NCBI RefSeq assembly: GCF_947496725.1
Contig: NZ_CANMDS010000005.1
Location: forward strand, 270,297 to 334,296
Length of the DNA stretch: 64,000 bases
Source: an uncultured Dokdonia sp.
GTDB taxonomy: Bacteria; Bacteroidota; Bacteroidia; Flavobacteriales; Flavobacteriaceae
Direction: 5' to 3'
The number at the start of each line of letters is the position of its first letter. The first letter of the stretch is position 1. Shown here one piece after another: positions 20,046 through 28,070 of this stretch. The position numbers were made by a program, and so were the translations under genes. The notes beneath the pieces were generated by a model that was given only the letters and a program-made list of their open reading frames with translations, was not told where the DNA came from and searched no databases.

Positions 20046-20225
20046 GTTATAAAGCCCATTAGCCCCTTTTTTAGAATAAGGAGTATCATAAGTACTCGTT
20101 AATATTTGGAAAAATTATGCTAATGCCCTAGCGTTTGTTAAGAGACGGTAGGGTTATGTTAAGGATGTCTCCATACTTTAGCATAGGCTTATAACTATAT
20201 ATTTTATGTAGCCTCGATGTCCTTA

Positions 20226-20233
20226 TACATTTG
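20226..20233 (+). promoter_or_regulatory. Candidate Bacteroidota -7 box (TACATTTG)
   Basis: TACATTTG matches TAnnTTTG, 22 bases before the chosen ATG at 20256. I see no TTG at the expected -33 spacing, so this is a half-supported promoter. Confidence 0.4.
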
Positions 20234-20255
20234 TATCAAACAAAAATATAAGACT

Positions 20256-20855
20256 ATGAAGAAGACAATAATCACATCGTTATTTGCAATTGCAATAGCA
20301 ACAGGAATACAAGCACAAACCGAAACAATGGCAGTAAATAATATGCTAGTTGAGATGAACGGTACCCAAGATGATATAAATGAGACAGGCGTAGTAGGGA
20401 TAAGTGGCTGGACAAGTTTTAATGAGTTGAGCTCACAGATGTATAAACTCAAAGGAGCAAATTACTTTAATACCATTAAAATGATACGCGCTATGGAGCC
20501 TACAGTGATGTCACTAGAAGCTACAAAGCCTATGTGGATGAACACAGAAGAGATTAATGAAGACGTAGCAGATTTTAAGAAAGAGTATATGGAACTCACT
20601 ACAGAGATGAACGTAGATAATGATGAGTTCAGAGAAAATCTAGAGGAAATCTCAGAGCAGTATGAAGATTTAAGAGAAGAGGCGATGGAAACTTTTATTG
20701 ACTACCGTAAGACCGTGATAGATGGGAATGAGGAGTATAAAGAAGAAATCGAAAAAGACCGTTCTAAAATGATGAATAGTAAAGATGGTCAAGAAGAATA
20801 TAAAGAGGAGACTAAGGAGCTCAAGAAGATACGTGATGGTAAATCAAACCAATAG
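20256..20855 (+). CDS. Secreted helical protein, unknown
   Basis: From the ATG at 20256 the protein has 199 residues. A clear signal peptide (MKKTIITSLFAIAIATGIQAQ) is followed by a very charged, Glu/Lys/Met-rich helical body that is likely coiled coil over about residues 95-199. I do not recognise a domain. The upstream in-frame start would bury the signal peptide, so I rejected it. A strong terminator follows at 20881-20907, so it is a single-gene unit in the periplasm or outside the cell. Confidence 0.8.
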   Translation: MKKTIITSLFAIAIATGIQAQTETMAVNNMLVEMNGTQDDINETGVVGISGWTSFNELSSQMYKLKGANYFNTIKMIRAMEPTVMSLEATKPMWMNTEEINEDVADFKKEYMELTTEMNVDNDEFRENLEEISEQYEDLREEAMETFIDYRKTVIDGNEEYKEEIEKDRSKMMNSKDGQEEYKEETKELKKIRDGKSNQ

Positions 20856-20880
20856 TATTAATTTGATATAATTTAATTGT

Positions 20881-20907
20881 AAAGCCACCCGTTAAGGGTG
20901 GCTTTTT
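20881..20907 (+). terminator. Rho-independent terminator
   Basis: Perfect 10-bp stem AAAGCCACCC / GGGTGGCTTT with loop GTTAA, followed by T's, 25 bases after the secreted protein's stop. Confidence 0.9.
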
Positions 20908-20986
20908 TTATGTTGAGTGGGCAATAATCTGGCTGTAATAGTTAAGATGTTTTTACAGTTAGTCGTTGTGCATTATCTTGCACATA

Positions 20987-21565
20987 ATGAAATCTACTAC
21001 GCTTACGCGAAAACAAGAAATCTGTATCACAGCCGCTAGACTTTTCAAACAGAAAGGGTATAGCGCTGTAACAATGCGTGATCTCGCTGCAGAGGTAGGT
21101 GTAAAAGCGGCAAGTTTATACAACCACATTGCCTCAAAAGAAGAAATACTTAACGAGGTGATTGTAAACATAGCCGAAAGCTTTACCGAAGGCATACAAG
21201 ACATACGCCTTGCAGATACAAAAGTGGCAGAAAAACTTGAAGCCGTTATAGCCCAGCACGTGCATCTCACGGCAGATAATCCTTATGGAATGGCATCGCT
21301 CAATAATGACTGGATGCACCTAGGAGAGGGCAAAGAAAAGTATCTTGCCTTGCGTAGTGCCTATGAGCAGCACTTTAGAGAAATTATAAAAAAGGGTAAA
21401 GCACAAAATGTACTTAAGGATATAGATGAGGAAGTAATTCTCTTTTCAACCTTAGGAACTCTAAGAAATCTCTACCTGTGGATTCCTAAAAAGGCAGATT
21501 TACAACGATCAAAGCTCATCGATTCTCTCTGTGAGACCCTACTTAATGGGGTTAAAACTGCATAA
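20987..21565 (+). CDS. TetR-family regulator, probable repressor of the paa cluster
   Basis: This 192-residue protein starts at the ATG at 20987; the longer frame needs a TTG. The N-terminal helix-turn-helix is at about residues 13-55 (GYSAVTMRDLAAEVGVKAASLYNHI), followed by an all-helical ligand domain. It lies immediately upstream of, and in the same direction as, paaE. A 7-bp inverted repeat in front of paaE is a plausible operator. By analogy with other paa clusters the inducer would be phenylacetyl-CoA, which is inference. Codons 5-9 (LTRKQ) resemble a decayed palindrome copy. Confidence 0.88.
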   Translation: MKSTTLTRKQEICITAARLFKQKGYSAVTMRDLAAEVGVKAASLYNHIASKEEILNEVIVNIAESFTEGIQDIRLADTKVAEKLEAVIAQHVHLTADNPYGMASLNNDWMHLGEGKEKYLALRSAYEQHFREIIKKGKAQNVLKDIDEEVILFSTLGTLRNLYLWIPKKADLQRSKLIDSLCETLLNGVKTA

Positions 21566-21653
21566 CTTACTTTTTACTATTATTGAGATACATTTCATAA
21601 ACCACTATTTATAAGGGGTAACTTGTTGTGCTTTTGTGGTTTATGTTAAATAG

Positions 21654-21684
21654 TTGTAATATTAACTAACAATCGTTAGTTTTA
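21654..21684 (+). promoter_or_regulatory. paa promoter with overlapping TetR-type operator
   Basis: A TTG at 21654-21656 is followed after 20 bases by TAGTTTTA (21677-21684), one base from the TAnnTTTG box. The inverted repeat AACTAAC-AATC-GTTAGTT (21664-21681) lies between and over the boxes, where a bound repressor would block initiation. The start codon of paaE is 20 bases further on. Confidence 0.55.
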
Positions 21685-21703
21685 CATAGTTCTAAACTAT
21701 ACT

Positions 21704-22777
21704 ATGGCACTTTTTCATTCTCTAAGAGTAAAAGATATTTATAAAGAAACCACAGACTGTTCTGTTGTAACCTTTGATGTACCTGTAGATCTCTATCAGG
21801 ATTTTAGTTTTAATGCTGGGCAGCATTTAACTCTTAAAGCCATTATAAATGGAGAAGATGTAAGACGTTCATATAGCCTCTGTTCTAGTCCGCTAGAGCA
21901 GCAGTGGAAGGTAGCTGTAAAGCAAATACCTGGAGGACTCTTTTCTACCTATGTAAATGAAGAGTTGCAAGCCGGAGACACACTAGAGGTAATGGCGCCT
22001 AGTGGAAAATTTGGAGTGCCCGTAGATACACAAAAGAAAAAAAACTATATAGCCTTTGCAGCAGGAAGTGGTATAACACCTATGCTGTCTATCATAAAGA
22101 CACATCTAGCAGCAGAGCCAGACGCGACCTTCAAGCTGTTTTATTTGAACCGCACGGTTAAATCTATTATCTTTAAAGAAGAGGTAGAACAGCTTCGTAA
22201 TCAATATTTTGGGAGATTTGAGATATTTTATTTTCTCACAAAAGAGCAACGAGATATCGAGCTTTTTAACGGTAGATTTAATTCAGAAAAATTACAGACG
22301 CTTACTAAAACGCTTATCGATGTAAGCACTACAGATGAGGTTTTTATTTGTGGTCCAGAGGAGATGATTTTCTTAATACGTGATGAGCTAGTTGCTGCTG
22401 GATTAGAAAAAGAAAAAGTACACTATGAGCTTTTTGTTACTGGACTCTCAGAAGAAGATAAAAAACGTGCTGCACGACTGGCAGAGCAAAAGGTAGAAGG
22501 AGTAGAAGTTACCATTATTGATGGTGGTAAAGAATTTCACTTCACAATGACCGATGAATATGATAATATACTTGACGCAGCACTAGGTGCTGGGGCAGAT
22601 CTTCCATTTGCTTGTAAAGGAGGAGTGTGTTCTACCTGTAAGTGTAAGGTAGAAGGAGGAAATGTAGAGATGAAAATAAATTATGCGTTAGAAGAAGATG
22701 AGGTAGCACAAAACCTAGTATTAAGTTGCCAGGCAGTACCTACAACGGAGCGTGTAAAAGTAAATTTTGATGTTTAA
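21704..22777 (+). CDS. paaE: Phenylacetyl-CoA epoxidase reductase subunit PaaE
   Basis: This 357-residue reductase passes electrons from NAD(P)H to the PaaA di-iron centre. The N-terminal FAD/NAD(P)-binding ferredoxin reductase part has [10 protein letters not shown] (flavin) and [10 protein letters not shown] (nucleotide). The C-terminal plant-type 2Fe-2S domain has [11 protein letters not shown] at about residues 304-314 and the last ligand in VLSCQAVP. It heads the paa operon here, whereas it is last in the E. coli paaABCDE order. A palindrome copy begins at the base after its stop codon. Confidence 0.96.
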   Translation: MALFHSLRVKDIYKETTDCSVVTFDVPVDLYQDFSFNAGQHLTLKAIINGEDVRRSYSLCSSPLEQQWKVAVKQIPGGLFSTYVNEELQAGDTLEVMAPSGKFGVPVDTQKKKNYIAFAAGSGITPMLSIIKTHLAAEPDATFKLFYLNRTVKSIIFKEEVEQLRNQYFGRFEIFYFLTKEQRDIELFNGRFNSEKLQTLTKTLIDVSTTDEVFICGPEEMIFLIRDELVAAGLEKEKVHYELFVTGLSEEDKKRAARLAEQKVEGVEVTIIDGGKEFHFTMTDEYDNILDAALGAGADLPFACKGGVCSTCKCKVEGGNVEMKINYALEEDEVAQNLVLSCQAVPTTERVKVNFDV

Positions 22778-22791
22778 GCTTTCGCGAAAGC
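22778..22791. repeat. Palindrome copy 9 (exact), abutting the paaE stop
   Basis: The first base of the core follows the last base of the paaE stop codon. Confidence 0.97.
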
Positions 22792-22812
22792 GGAAATCTA
22801 ATACAAATTGCT

Positions 22813-23775
22813 ATGAGTGATAAAGAAGTAAAAAACCTAGAAGATCTTTTTGATGCCCGCATTGCGCGTGACGAAAAGATAGAGCCAAAAGACTGGATGC
22901 CTGAGAAGTATCGTAAAACTCACATACGCCAGATAAGCCAGCACGCACATTCTGAAATTGTAGGGATGCTGCCAGAGGGCAACTGGATCTCACGTGCCCC
23001 ATCGTTACGTCGTAAAGTGGCGTTACTTGCAAAGGTGCAAGATGAGGCAGGTCACGGTTTATACTTATACTCGGCTTGTGAGACTCTAGGTGTATCGCGT
23101 GAGGAGTTATATGAGCAACTACACTCTGGTAAGGCAAAGTACTCTTCTATATTTAATTACCCTACGGTTACTTGGGCAGATATGGGAGCGATAGGCTGGC
23201 TAGTAGATGGTGCAGCCATTATAAATCAAGTACCGCTTTGTAGTACTTCTTATGGTCCTTACGCACGAGCGATGATTAGAGTGTGTAAAGAAGAGAGTTT
23301 TCACCAGCGTCAAGGGTTTGAGATTATGCTTAAACTCTCAAACGGGTCGCAGGAGCAAAAAGATATGGCGCAAGATGCACTTAATAGATGGTGGTGGCCG
23401 TCACTTATGATGCTAGGACCTACAGATGCAGAGTCTGTGCACACAGCACAGTCTATGAAATGGAAATTAAAGCGTAAGACTAATGACGAGCTACGCCAGC
23501 AATTTATAGATCAAACTGTACCACAAGCAGAGTTGCTTGGACTTACCATACCTGATCCAGATTTAAAATGGAATGAGGAGACAGGGCACTACGATTTTGG
23601 AGAAATAGACTGGGATGAGTTCTGGCAAGTAGTAAAAGGTCACGGGCCAAGTAATAAAAAGCGTATGAAAGATAGAGTAGGCGCTTGGGAACGTGGTGAG
23701 TGGGTACGTGATGCAGCAATGGCACACGCCAAAAAGAAAGAAGAAAGAAAAAATCAAACTAAGAAAGCAGTCTAG
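22813..23775 (+). CDS. paaA: Phenylacetyl-CoA 1,2-epoxidase catalytic subunit PaaA
   Basis: This 320-residue di-iron monooxygenase inserts oxygen into the aromatic ring of phenylacetyl-CoA. The ferritin-like metal motifs are visible as [17 protein letters not shown] (about residues 77-93) and [14 protein letters not shown]. The lysine-rich C-terminus is dispensable-looking. It is followed directly by paaB, with one base between the stop and the ATG. Confidence 0.97.
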   Translation: MSDKEVKNLEDLFDARIARDEKIEPKDWMPEKYRKTHIRQISQHAHSEIVGMLPEGNWISRAPSLRRKVALLAKVQDEAGHGLYLYSACETLGVSREELYEQLHSGKAKYSSIFNYPTVTWADMGAIGWLVDGAAIINQVPLCSTSYGPYARAMIRVCKEESFHQRQGFEIMLKLSNGSQEQKDMAQDALNRWWWPSLMMLGPTDAESVHTAQSMKWKLKRKTNDELRQQFIDQTVPQAELLGLTIPDPDLKWNEETGHYDFGEIDWDEFWQVVKGHGPSNKKRMKDRVGAWERGEWVRDAAMAHAKKKEERKNQTKKAV

Positions 23776-23776
23776 T

Positions 23777-24061
23777 ATGAGCAAAAATTGGCCCCTTTGG
23801 GAAGTCTTCGTAAGAAGCAAGAACGGATTGGAGCATAGACACTTTGGAAGTCTACGCGCTGCAGATGCTGAAATGGCAATGGAGAACGCGCGCGATGTAT
23901 ACACACGTCGTAGTGAGGGAGTGAGTATATGGGTAGTAGAAAGTAATAATATCACAGCAAGCAATCCAGAAAATAATGGAGAGCTATTTGAACCAGCTGC
24001 AGATAAGGTATACCGTCACCCTACATTTTACGATTTGCCAGATGAGGTAAAACATATGTAA
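23777..24061 (+). CDS. paaB: Phenylacetyl-CoA epoxidase subunit PaaB
   Basis: This 94-residue small structural subunit starts MSKNWPLWEVFVRSK and contains HRHFGSLRAADAEMAMENAR, both family hallmarks. The open frame extends upstream into paaA, but the ATG at 23777 is where PaaB begins. It bridges PaaA/PaaC dimers in the epoxidase complex. The gap to paaC holds a hairpin-forming repeat. Confidence 0.96.
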   Translation: MSKNWPLWEVFVRSKNGLEHRHFGSLRAADAEMAMENARDVYTRRSEGVSIWVVESNNITASNPENNGELFEPAADKVYRHPTFYDLPDEVKHM

Positions 24062-24161
24062 TAGTGAAATCGAAATCGAAACTGAAACCCAAAAAATGAC
24101 GACATCTACTTGAGATGGTCGATCATAGTTTCAATTTCAGTTTTATTTTTAAAAGTTTATT
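24062..24161. repeat. Intergenic hairpin element, GAAATCGAAA type (paaB-paaC)
   Basis: A GAAATCGAAATCGAAACTGA-like run at 24066-24088 is partly complementary to the GTTTCAATTTCAG-like run starting at 24128. A second small stem, GACATCT/AGATGGTC, lies between them. The whole gap could fold into one long hairpin in the paa transcript. Similar TTTCGATTTC words recur in the paaI-paaJ and paaJ-paaZ gaps. Confidence 0.6.
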
Positions 24162-24917
24162 ATGAACAAAGATTTATATAACTACATCATAGGTATTGCA
24201 GATAACAGCTTGATACTTGGGCAACGTCTGGGAGAATTATGTGGTCACGGACCTAGCTTAGAGACAGATATTGCAGGTACAAACATCTCTTTAGATTTGT
24301 TTGGCCAGGTGCGCAGTTATTTTCAATATGCGGCACAAGTCTCGGGTGATGAGAATGCTACAGAAGATACCCTTGCGTTTTTACGTATAGAGAGAGAGTA
24401 TAAAAACGTGTTACTCGTAGAGCAACCTAATACAGATTTTGCATACACAATCGTACGTCAGTTTTATTTTGATGCCTTTCATCTCTTGTTTCTTAAAGCG
24501 TTAGAAACTAGCAAAGATGAGACGCTGGCGGCCATTGCAAAAAAATCCATAAAAGAAGTAAGCTATCACTGGCGCTTCTCATCAGACTGGGTGCGCAGGC
24601 TAGGTGACGGTACAGAAGAGAGTCACACTCGTGTGCTTGAAGCTGTAAATGAATTGTGGATGTATACAGATGAGCTTTTTCACCAGACAGAGGCAGATAA
24701 GGCTATGATAGCCCAAGGCATAGGAGTAGAAACCTTAGCACTTAAAGAGACCTATTATAAAATGATAGGAGACGTGCTTGAAGAAGCTACATTACCTATT
24801 CCAGAAAGTAAGTACTGGCACAAGGGAGGTAAGCAAGGAATACATACAGAGCATATGGGATATATACTTTCAGATATGCAATATATGCAACGCACCTACC
24901 CAAATATGGAATGGTAG
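24162..24917 (+). CDS. paaC: Phenylacetyl-CoA epoxidase structural subunit PaaC
   Basis: This 251-residue ferritin-fold protein is paralogous to PaaA but without the full di-iron set. It stabilises the catalytic subunit and helps bind substrate. The motifs RIEREYKNVLLVEQPNTDFAYT-like (about residues 69-90) and SYHWRFSSDWVRRLGDGTEES are typical. It is the fourth gene of the operon and is flanked by two repeat-filled gaps. Confidence 0.96.
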   Translation: MNKDLYNYIIGIADNSLILGQRLGELCGHGPSLETDIAGTNISLDLFGQVRSYFQYAAQVSGDENATEDTLAFLRIEREYKNVLLVEQPNTDFAYTIVRQFYFDAFHLLFLKALETSKDETLAAIAKKSIKEVSYHWRFSSDWVRRLGDGTEESHTRVLEAVNELWMYTDELFHQTEADKAMIAQGIGVETLALKETYYKMIGDVLEEATLPIPESKYWHKGGKQGIHTEHMGYILSDMQYMQRTYPNMEW

Positions 24918-24933
24918 AGAATTATGAACACAG

Positions 24934-25000
24934 AATATCGAATTTTGAACATCGAAGTATTACTTCGGCGTTTCATATTTGTTATTCTTTATTCGATATT
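24934..25000. repeat. Intergenic palindromic element, AATATCGAAT type (paaC-paaD)
   Basis: Outer arms AATATCGAAT (24934-24943) and ATTCGATATT (24991-25000) are perfectly complementary. Nested inside is a second stem, CGAAGTA/TACTTCG (24953-24967). The left arm is preceded by TGAACACAG, which recurs inverted in the paaG-paaH gap as CGGTGTTCA. I recall similar AATATCGAA/GAACACCGAA elements from other flavobacterial intergenic regions. Confidence 0.65.
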
Positions 25001-25006
25001 TAAAAA

Positions 25007-25507
25007 TTGATATTAGAAACGCAAAACATACAACCGCATTTGATCTCAATACTTGAAGGAGTAAGCGATCCAGAGATTCCTGTGTTGTCTATTATGGATA
25101 TGGGTGTGGTACGCGAGGCAATAGAGCAAGACGGTATTGTACGTGTAAAAATAACACCTACTTACTCCGGTTGCCCTGCAATGGATGTTATAGGAGATGA
25201 TATTGTTTCCGCTTTCGCGAAAGCGGGAAAAACCGCAAAAATCCAGCTCGTACTCGCTCCGGCCTGGACCACAGACTGGATAACTCCACGTGGTAGAGAA
25301 GCGCTTGAAAAATACGGTATTGCAGCACCATTATCTCCAGAAGCAGATAAAGAAGCCTTGCTGGGAAATAAGAAGATAGTAAAATGTACCAACTGTGGCT
25401 CTACAGAGACACATCTGGTCAGTCAGTTTGGGTCTACCGCCTGTAAAGCATTGTTTAAATGTGATACGTGCCAAGAACCTTTTGACTATTTTAAATGTTT
25501 AAAATAA
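25007..25507 (+). CDS. paaD: Phenylacetate pathway protein PaaD (MIP18/DUF59 family)
   Basis: This 166-residue protein is needed for PaaABCE maturation, probably for Fe-S or di-iron assembly. The DUF59 domain (about residues 10-95) has DPEIPVLSIMDMG and TYSGCPAMDVI. A C-terminal zinc ribbon has CTNCGS, TACKALFKCDTC and a final Cys. It must start at TTG 25007: the first in-frame ATG lies inside the conserved DUF59 core. A palindrome copy is read as AFAKA at about residues 69-73. Confidence 0.94.
   Translation: MILETQNIQPHLISILEGVSDPEIPVLSIMDMGVVREAIEQDGIVRVKITPTYSGCPAMDVIGDDIVSAFAKAGKTAKIQLVLAPAWTTDWITPRGREALEKYGIAAPLSPEADKEALLGNKKIVKCTNCGSTETHLVSQFGSTACKALFKCDTCQEPFDYFKCLK
25211..25224. repeat. 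Palindrome copy 10 (exact), in paaD
   Basis: Read as AFAKA. Confidence 0.97.
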
Positions 25508-25535
25508 TTCCCGCAGCAGCGGGATTCTTTGTTAT

Positions 25536-26315
25536 ATGAGTAGTATACAGAAATCAATAGAGAATGGTGTAGCAACGCTCACCTTTAATCGTCCAGAAGT
25601 ATTTAATAGTTTTAACCGTGAGATGGCATTCTTACTGCAAGATGAGTTAGATGCTTGTAATAAGGATACACAAGTAAGAGCCATTATTCTCACCGGTAGT
25701 GGTAAGGCATTTTGTGCCGGTCAAGATTTAAAAGAAATTACAGATCCAGAATTAAATCCAGGGTTTAAGAAAATACTAGAAGAGCACTACAACCCGATTA
25801 TAGAAAAAATACGAGCGATTGAAAAACCTATCATTGCTGCTGTAAATGGTGTTGCCGCTGGAGCTGGGGCAAATATTGCACTAGCCTGTGATATTGTTAT
25901 TGCACACGAGAAGGTGAGTTTTATACAAGCCTTTAGCAAGATAGGACTTGTGCCAGATAGTGCAGGTACGTTTTTCTTGCCTAGGCTCATAGGTTTTGGT
26001 AAAGCAAGCGCATTGATGATGCTGGGTGATAAAATCTCTGCAACAGAGGCAGAGAAGATGGGTATGATTTATAAAGTAACTACGCTAGACGAGTTTAATA
26101 ATACTGTAACTTCGACTGCAATGACACTAGCACAAATGCCTACAAAGGCAATAGGTCTTACAAAGAGATTACTTAATGTATCTATGACTAATAATCTTGA
26201 AGATCAACTTGCGCTAGAAGGTAAGTTACAAATAGAAGCATCAGAGAGTGAAGATTTTAAAGAAGGGGTAGATGCTTTTGTAAATAAAAGACGCCCGGTT
26301 TTTAAAGGGAAGTAA
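25536..26315 (+). CDS. paaG: 1,2-epoxyphenylacetyl-CoA isomerase PaaG (crotonase family)
   Basis: This 259-residue crotonase converts the ring epoxide to the oxepin. The oxyanion-hole segments are GKAFCAGQDLKEI (about residues 55-67) and NGVAAGAGANIALACD. The segment GLVPDSAGTFFLPR, with Asp in place of the usual catalytic Glu region, fits PaaG rather than an ordinary enoyl-CoA hydratase. PaaF-like hydratase activity is the alternative; the second crotonase at 31990 is the better PaaF candidate by elimination. Confidence 0.88.
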   Translation: MSSIQKSIENGVATLTFNRPEVFNSFNREMAFLLQDELDACNKDTQVRAIILTGSGKAFCAGQDLKEITDPELNPGFKKILEEHYNPIIEKIRAIEKPIIAAVNGVAAGAGANIALACDIVIAHEKVSFIQAFSKIGLVPDSAGTFFLPRLIGFGKASALMMLGDKISATEAEKMGMIYKVTTLDEFNNTVTSTAMTLAQMPTKAIGLTKRLLNVSMTNNLEDQLALEGKLQIEASESEDFKEGVDAFVNKRRPVFKGK

Positions 26316-26357
26316 AGACTGACGAACCGTTTTTATACGAGTGAGAAAAACTTCTGC

Positions 26358-26392
26358 ATTCGATATTCATTAATCGATATTCGGTGTTCAAA
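26358..26392. repeat. Intergenic ATTCGATATT element (paaG-paaH)
   Basis: ATTCGATATT at 26358-26367 is identical to the right arm of the paaC-paaD element. A near copy, AATCGATATTCGGTGTTCA, follows directly. Read on the minus strand it is TGAACACCGAATATCGATT, matching the start of the paaC-paaD element, so the two gaps hold the same family in opposite orientation. Confidence 0.6.
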
Positions 26393-26407
26393 AAATAAGC
26401 ATTGTTA

Positions 26408-27592
26408 ATGATAAAAAACATAGGAATTATAGGCGCTGGTACAATGGGTTCTGGCATTGCTCAAGTAGCTGCAACTGCTGGTTGTGCTGTAAAACTCTTT
26501 GATGTAAATCAAGAGGCGCTTGATAAAGCAAAGGCAGCACTAGAAAAAGTACTAAAACGTCTTATAGAGAAGGGACGCATAGACGCCTCAGAAAAAGATA
26601 GAATACAAGCTAATATTACGTATGTTACTACGCTTAAAGAGTTAGCAAACGCAGATCTTACCATTGAAGCTATTGTAGAAAATCTTGAGGTCAAGAAAAA
26701 AGTATTTCAAGAGTTAGAAACCTACGTTTCTGACACAGCGATAATAGCCTCAAACACCTCAAGTCTTTCTATCGCTTCTATTGCAGCATCATTGCAAAAT
26801 CCAGAGCGTTGCATCGGGATTCACTTTTTTAATCCTGCGCCGTTAATGAAGCTTGTTGAGGTGATACCTGCGGTACAAACCGCACAAAACGTTTTAGACA
26901 CTTGCGTTGCCGAAATTACACGTTGGAAAAAAGTTGTAGCCATCGCAAAAGATACTCCAGGGTTTATTGTAAACCGCGTTGCACGACCATTTTATGGGGA
27001 GGCGTTACGTATGTATGAAGAAGGTGTGGCAAATTTTGCAACCATAGATGCAGCTATGAAAAGTGTGGGAGGTTTCCGTATGGGACCTTTTGAGTTGATG
27101 GATTTTATAGGTAACGATGTAAATTATACGGTTACAGAAACCGTGTTTAATGCCTTTTATCAAGATCCAAGATACAAGCCGTCTTTTACCCAACAGCGAT
27201 ATAGCCAGGCGGGATATCTAGGTCGTAAATCGGGACGCGGTTATTATGATTATAAAAATGTGGAGGCAGATAACGCTTTCGCGAAAGCGTCATCACAAGC
27301 AGCAATAGCTACTCAAGATAAGGAAGCAATTTTTGAGCGTATTCTAGTAATGCTTATTAACGAAGCAGCAGATGCCTTGTTCTGGAATGTAGCAAGTGCC
27401 GAAGATATAGACAATGCGATGACTAAAGGGGTAAACTACCCAAAAGGGTTACTAGCCTGGGCAGATGAGAAAGGAATAAGCTGGTGTGTGCAAAAAATGG
27501 ATGCTCTGTATGATGAGTATAGAGAAGATAGATACAGATGCAGCCCACTTTTAAGAAGGATGGAAAAAGAGGGAAAACAATTTTTTGCCTAA
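26408..27592 (+). CDS. paaH: 3-hydroxyacyl-CoA dehydrogenase PaaH
   Basis: This 394-residue NAD-dependent dehydrogenase starts at ATG 26408; the frame opens at a TTG two codons earlier. The dinucleotide motif GIIGAGTMGSG is at residues 6-16. The catalytic His lies in IGIHFFNPAPLMKLVEV, and NRVARPFYGEA opens the first C-terminal 3HCDH domain. A second partial 3HCDH domain completes it. It oxidises 3-hydroxyadipyl-CoA in the paa route. A palindrome copy is read as AFAKA at about residues 290-294. Confidence 0.94.
   Translation: MIKNIGIIGAGTMGSGIAQVAATAGCAVKLFDVNQEALDKAKAALEKVLKRLIEKGRIDASEKDRIQANITYVTTLKELANADLTIEAIVENLEVKKKVFQELETYVSDTAIIASNTSSLSIASIAASLQNPERCIGIHFFNPAPLMKLVEVIPAVQTAQNVLDTCVAEITRWKKVVAIAKDTPGFIVNRVARPFYGEALRMYEEGVANFATIDAAMKSVGGFRMGPFELMDFIGNDVNYTVTETVFNAFYQDPRYKPSFTQQRYSQAGYLGRKSGRGYYDYKNVEADNAFAKASSQAAIATQDKEAIFERILVMLINEAADALFWNVASAEDIDNAMTKGVNYPKGLLAWADEKGISWCVQKMDALYDEYREDRYRCSPLLRRMEKEGKQFFA
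27275..27288. repeat. Palindrome copy 11 (exact), in paaH
   Basis: Read as AFAKA. Confidence 0.97.
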
Positions 27593-27605
27593 TCTAGATG
27601 CTATT

Positions 27606-28016
27606 ATGACTGGAGCCCAAATACCTTATAAAATGTTATCTCAAGACGCATACAGCAGTTGGCTAGGTATTGAGATTATAGAGGCACAAGTAGGTTTTGT
27701 AAAAGTGGGGATGACTATACGCAAGGAGATGCTCAACAGTATGGGCAAGGCTCACGGTGGGATAAGTTACTCCCTGGCAGACACGGCTTTTGGATTTACT
27801 GCAAACACGCACGGAAAATATGCCGTGTCTATTGAGACAAGTATAAATCATATAGAAGCTTTAGAAGAAGGAGATTACATCACTGCAGAGGCAACGGTAA
27901 ACCTCCAGAAAACTAAAGTAGGTTTTAATATTGTTGAAATTAAAAGAGGTGATGAGCTTGTTGCACTTTTTAAAGGGGTAGTTTATCGTACTTCAAAAGA
28001 TTGGGAAATAGATTAA
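27606..28016 (+). CDS. paaI: Hydroxyphenylacetyl-CoA thioesterase PaaI (hotdog fold)
   Basis: This hotdog thioesterase has GKAHGGISYSLADTAFGF, the PaaI signature carrying the catalytic Asp, and a following SIETSINHIEAL strand. It probably rescues CoA from dead-end thioesters. The frame can begin at TTG 27585, overlapping paaH by 8 bases, giving 143 residues, or at ATG 27606, giving 136. I chose the ATG because it aligns with the usual PaaI length. Confidence 0.9.
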   Translation: MTGAQIPYKMLSQDAYSSWLGIEIIEAQVGFVKVGMTIRKEMLNSMGKAHGGISYSLADTAFGFTANTHGKYAVSIETSINHIEALEEGDYITAEATVNLQKTKVGFNIVEIKRGDELVALFKGVVYRTSKDWEID

Positions 28017-28030
28017 ATAATAAAAAAAGA

Positions 28031-28066
28031 ACTTCGATTTCGACTTCGATTTCGACTTCAATTTCA
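28031..28066. repeat. 12-bp tandem repeat (paaI-paaJ)
   Basis: Three direct units ACTTCGATTTCG, ACTTCGATTTCG and ACTTCAATTTCA run back to back and end five bases before the paaJ start codon, so they make up most of the 5' leader of paaJ. Confidence 0.85.
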
Positions 28067-28070
28067 AAAT

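Larger units (their letters stand above)
19907..20255. other. Intergenic region between hydroxylase and secreted helical protein
   Basis: This stretch of about 350 bases has no credible gene. It holds one exact palindrome copy (20032-20045), an 8-bp inverted repeat TATGCTAA/TTAGCATA (20116-20123 and 20178-20185), and a TAnnTTTG-type box just before the plus-strand gene. The two flanking genes diverge from it, so it must contain both promoters. Confidence 0.6.

Noticed and set aside
21001..21014. GCTTACGCGAAAAC at the start of the TetR gene as a further palindrome copy
   Set aside because: Two mismatches, and it does not fill a gap in the regular series. It may be a decayed copy but is too weak to list.
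28031..28066. The 12-bp tandem repeats as a CRISPR array
   Set aside because: Units are contiguous with no spacers and no cas genes are present.
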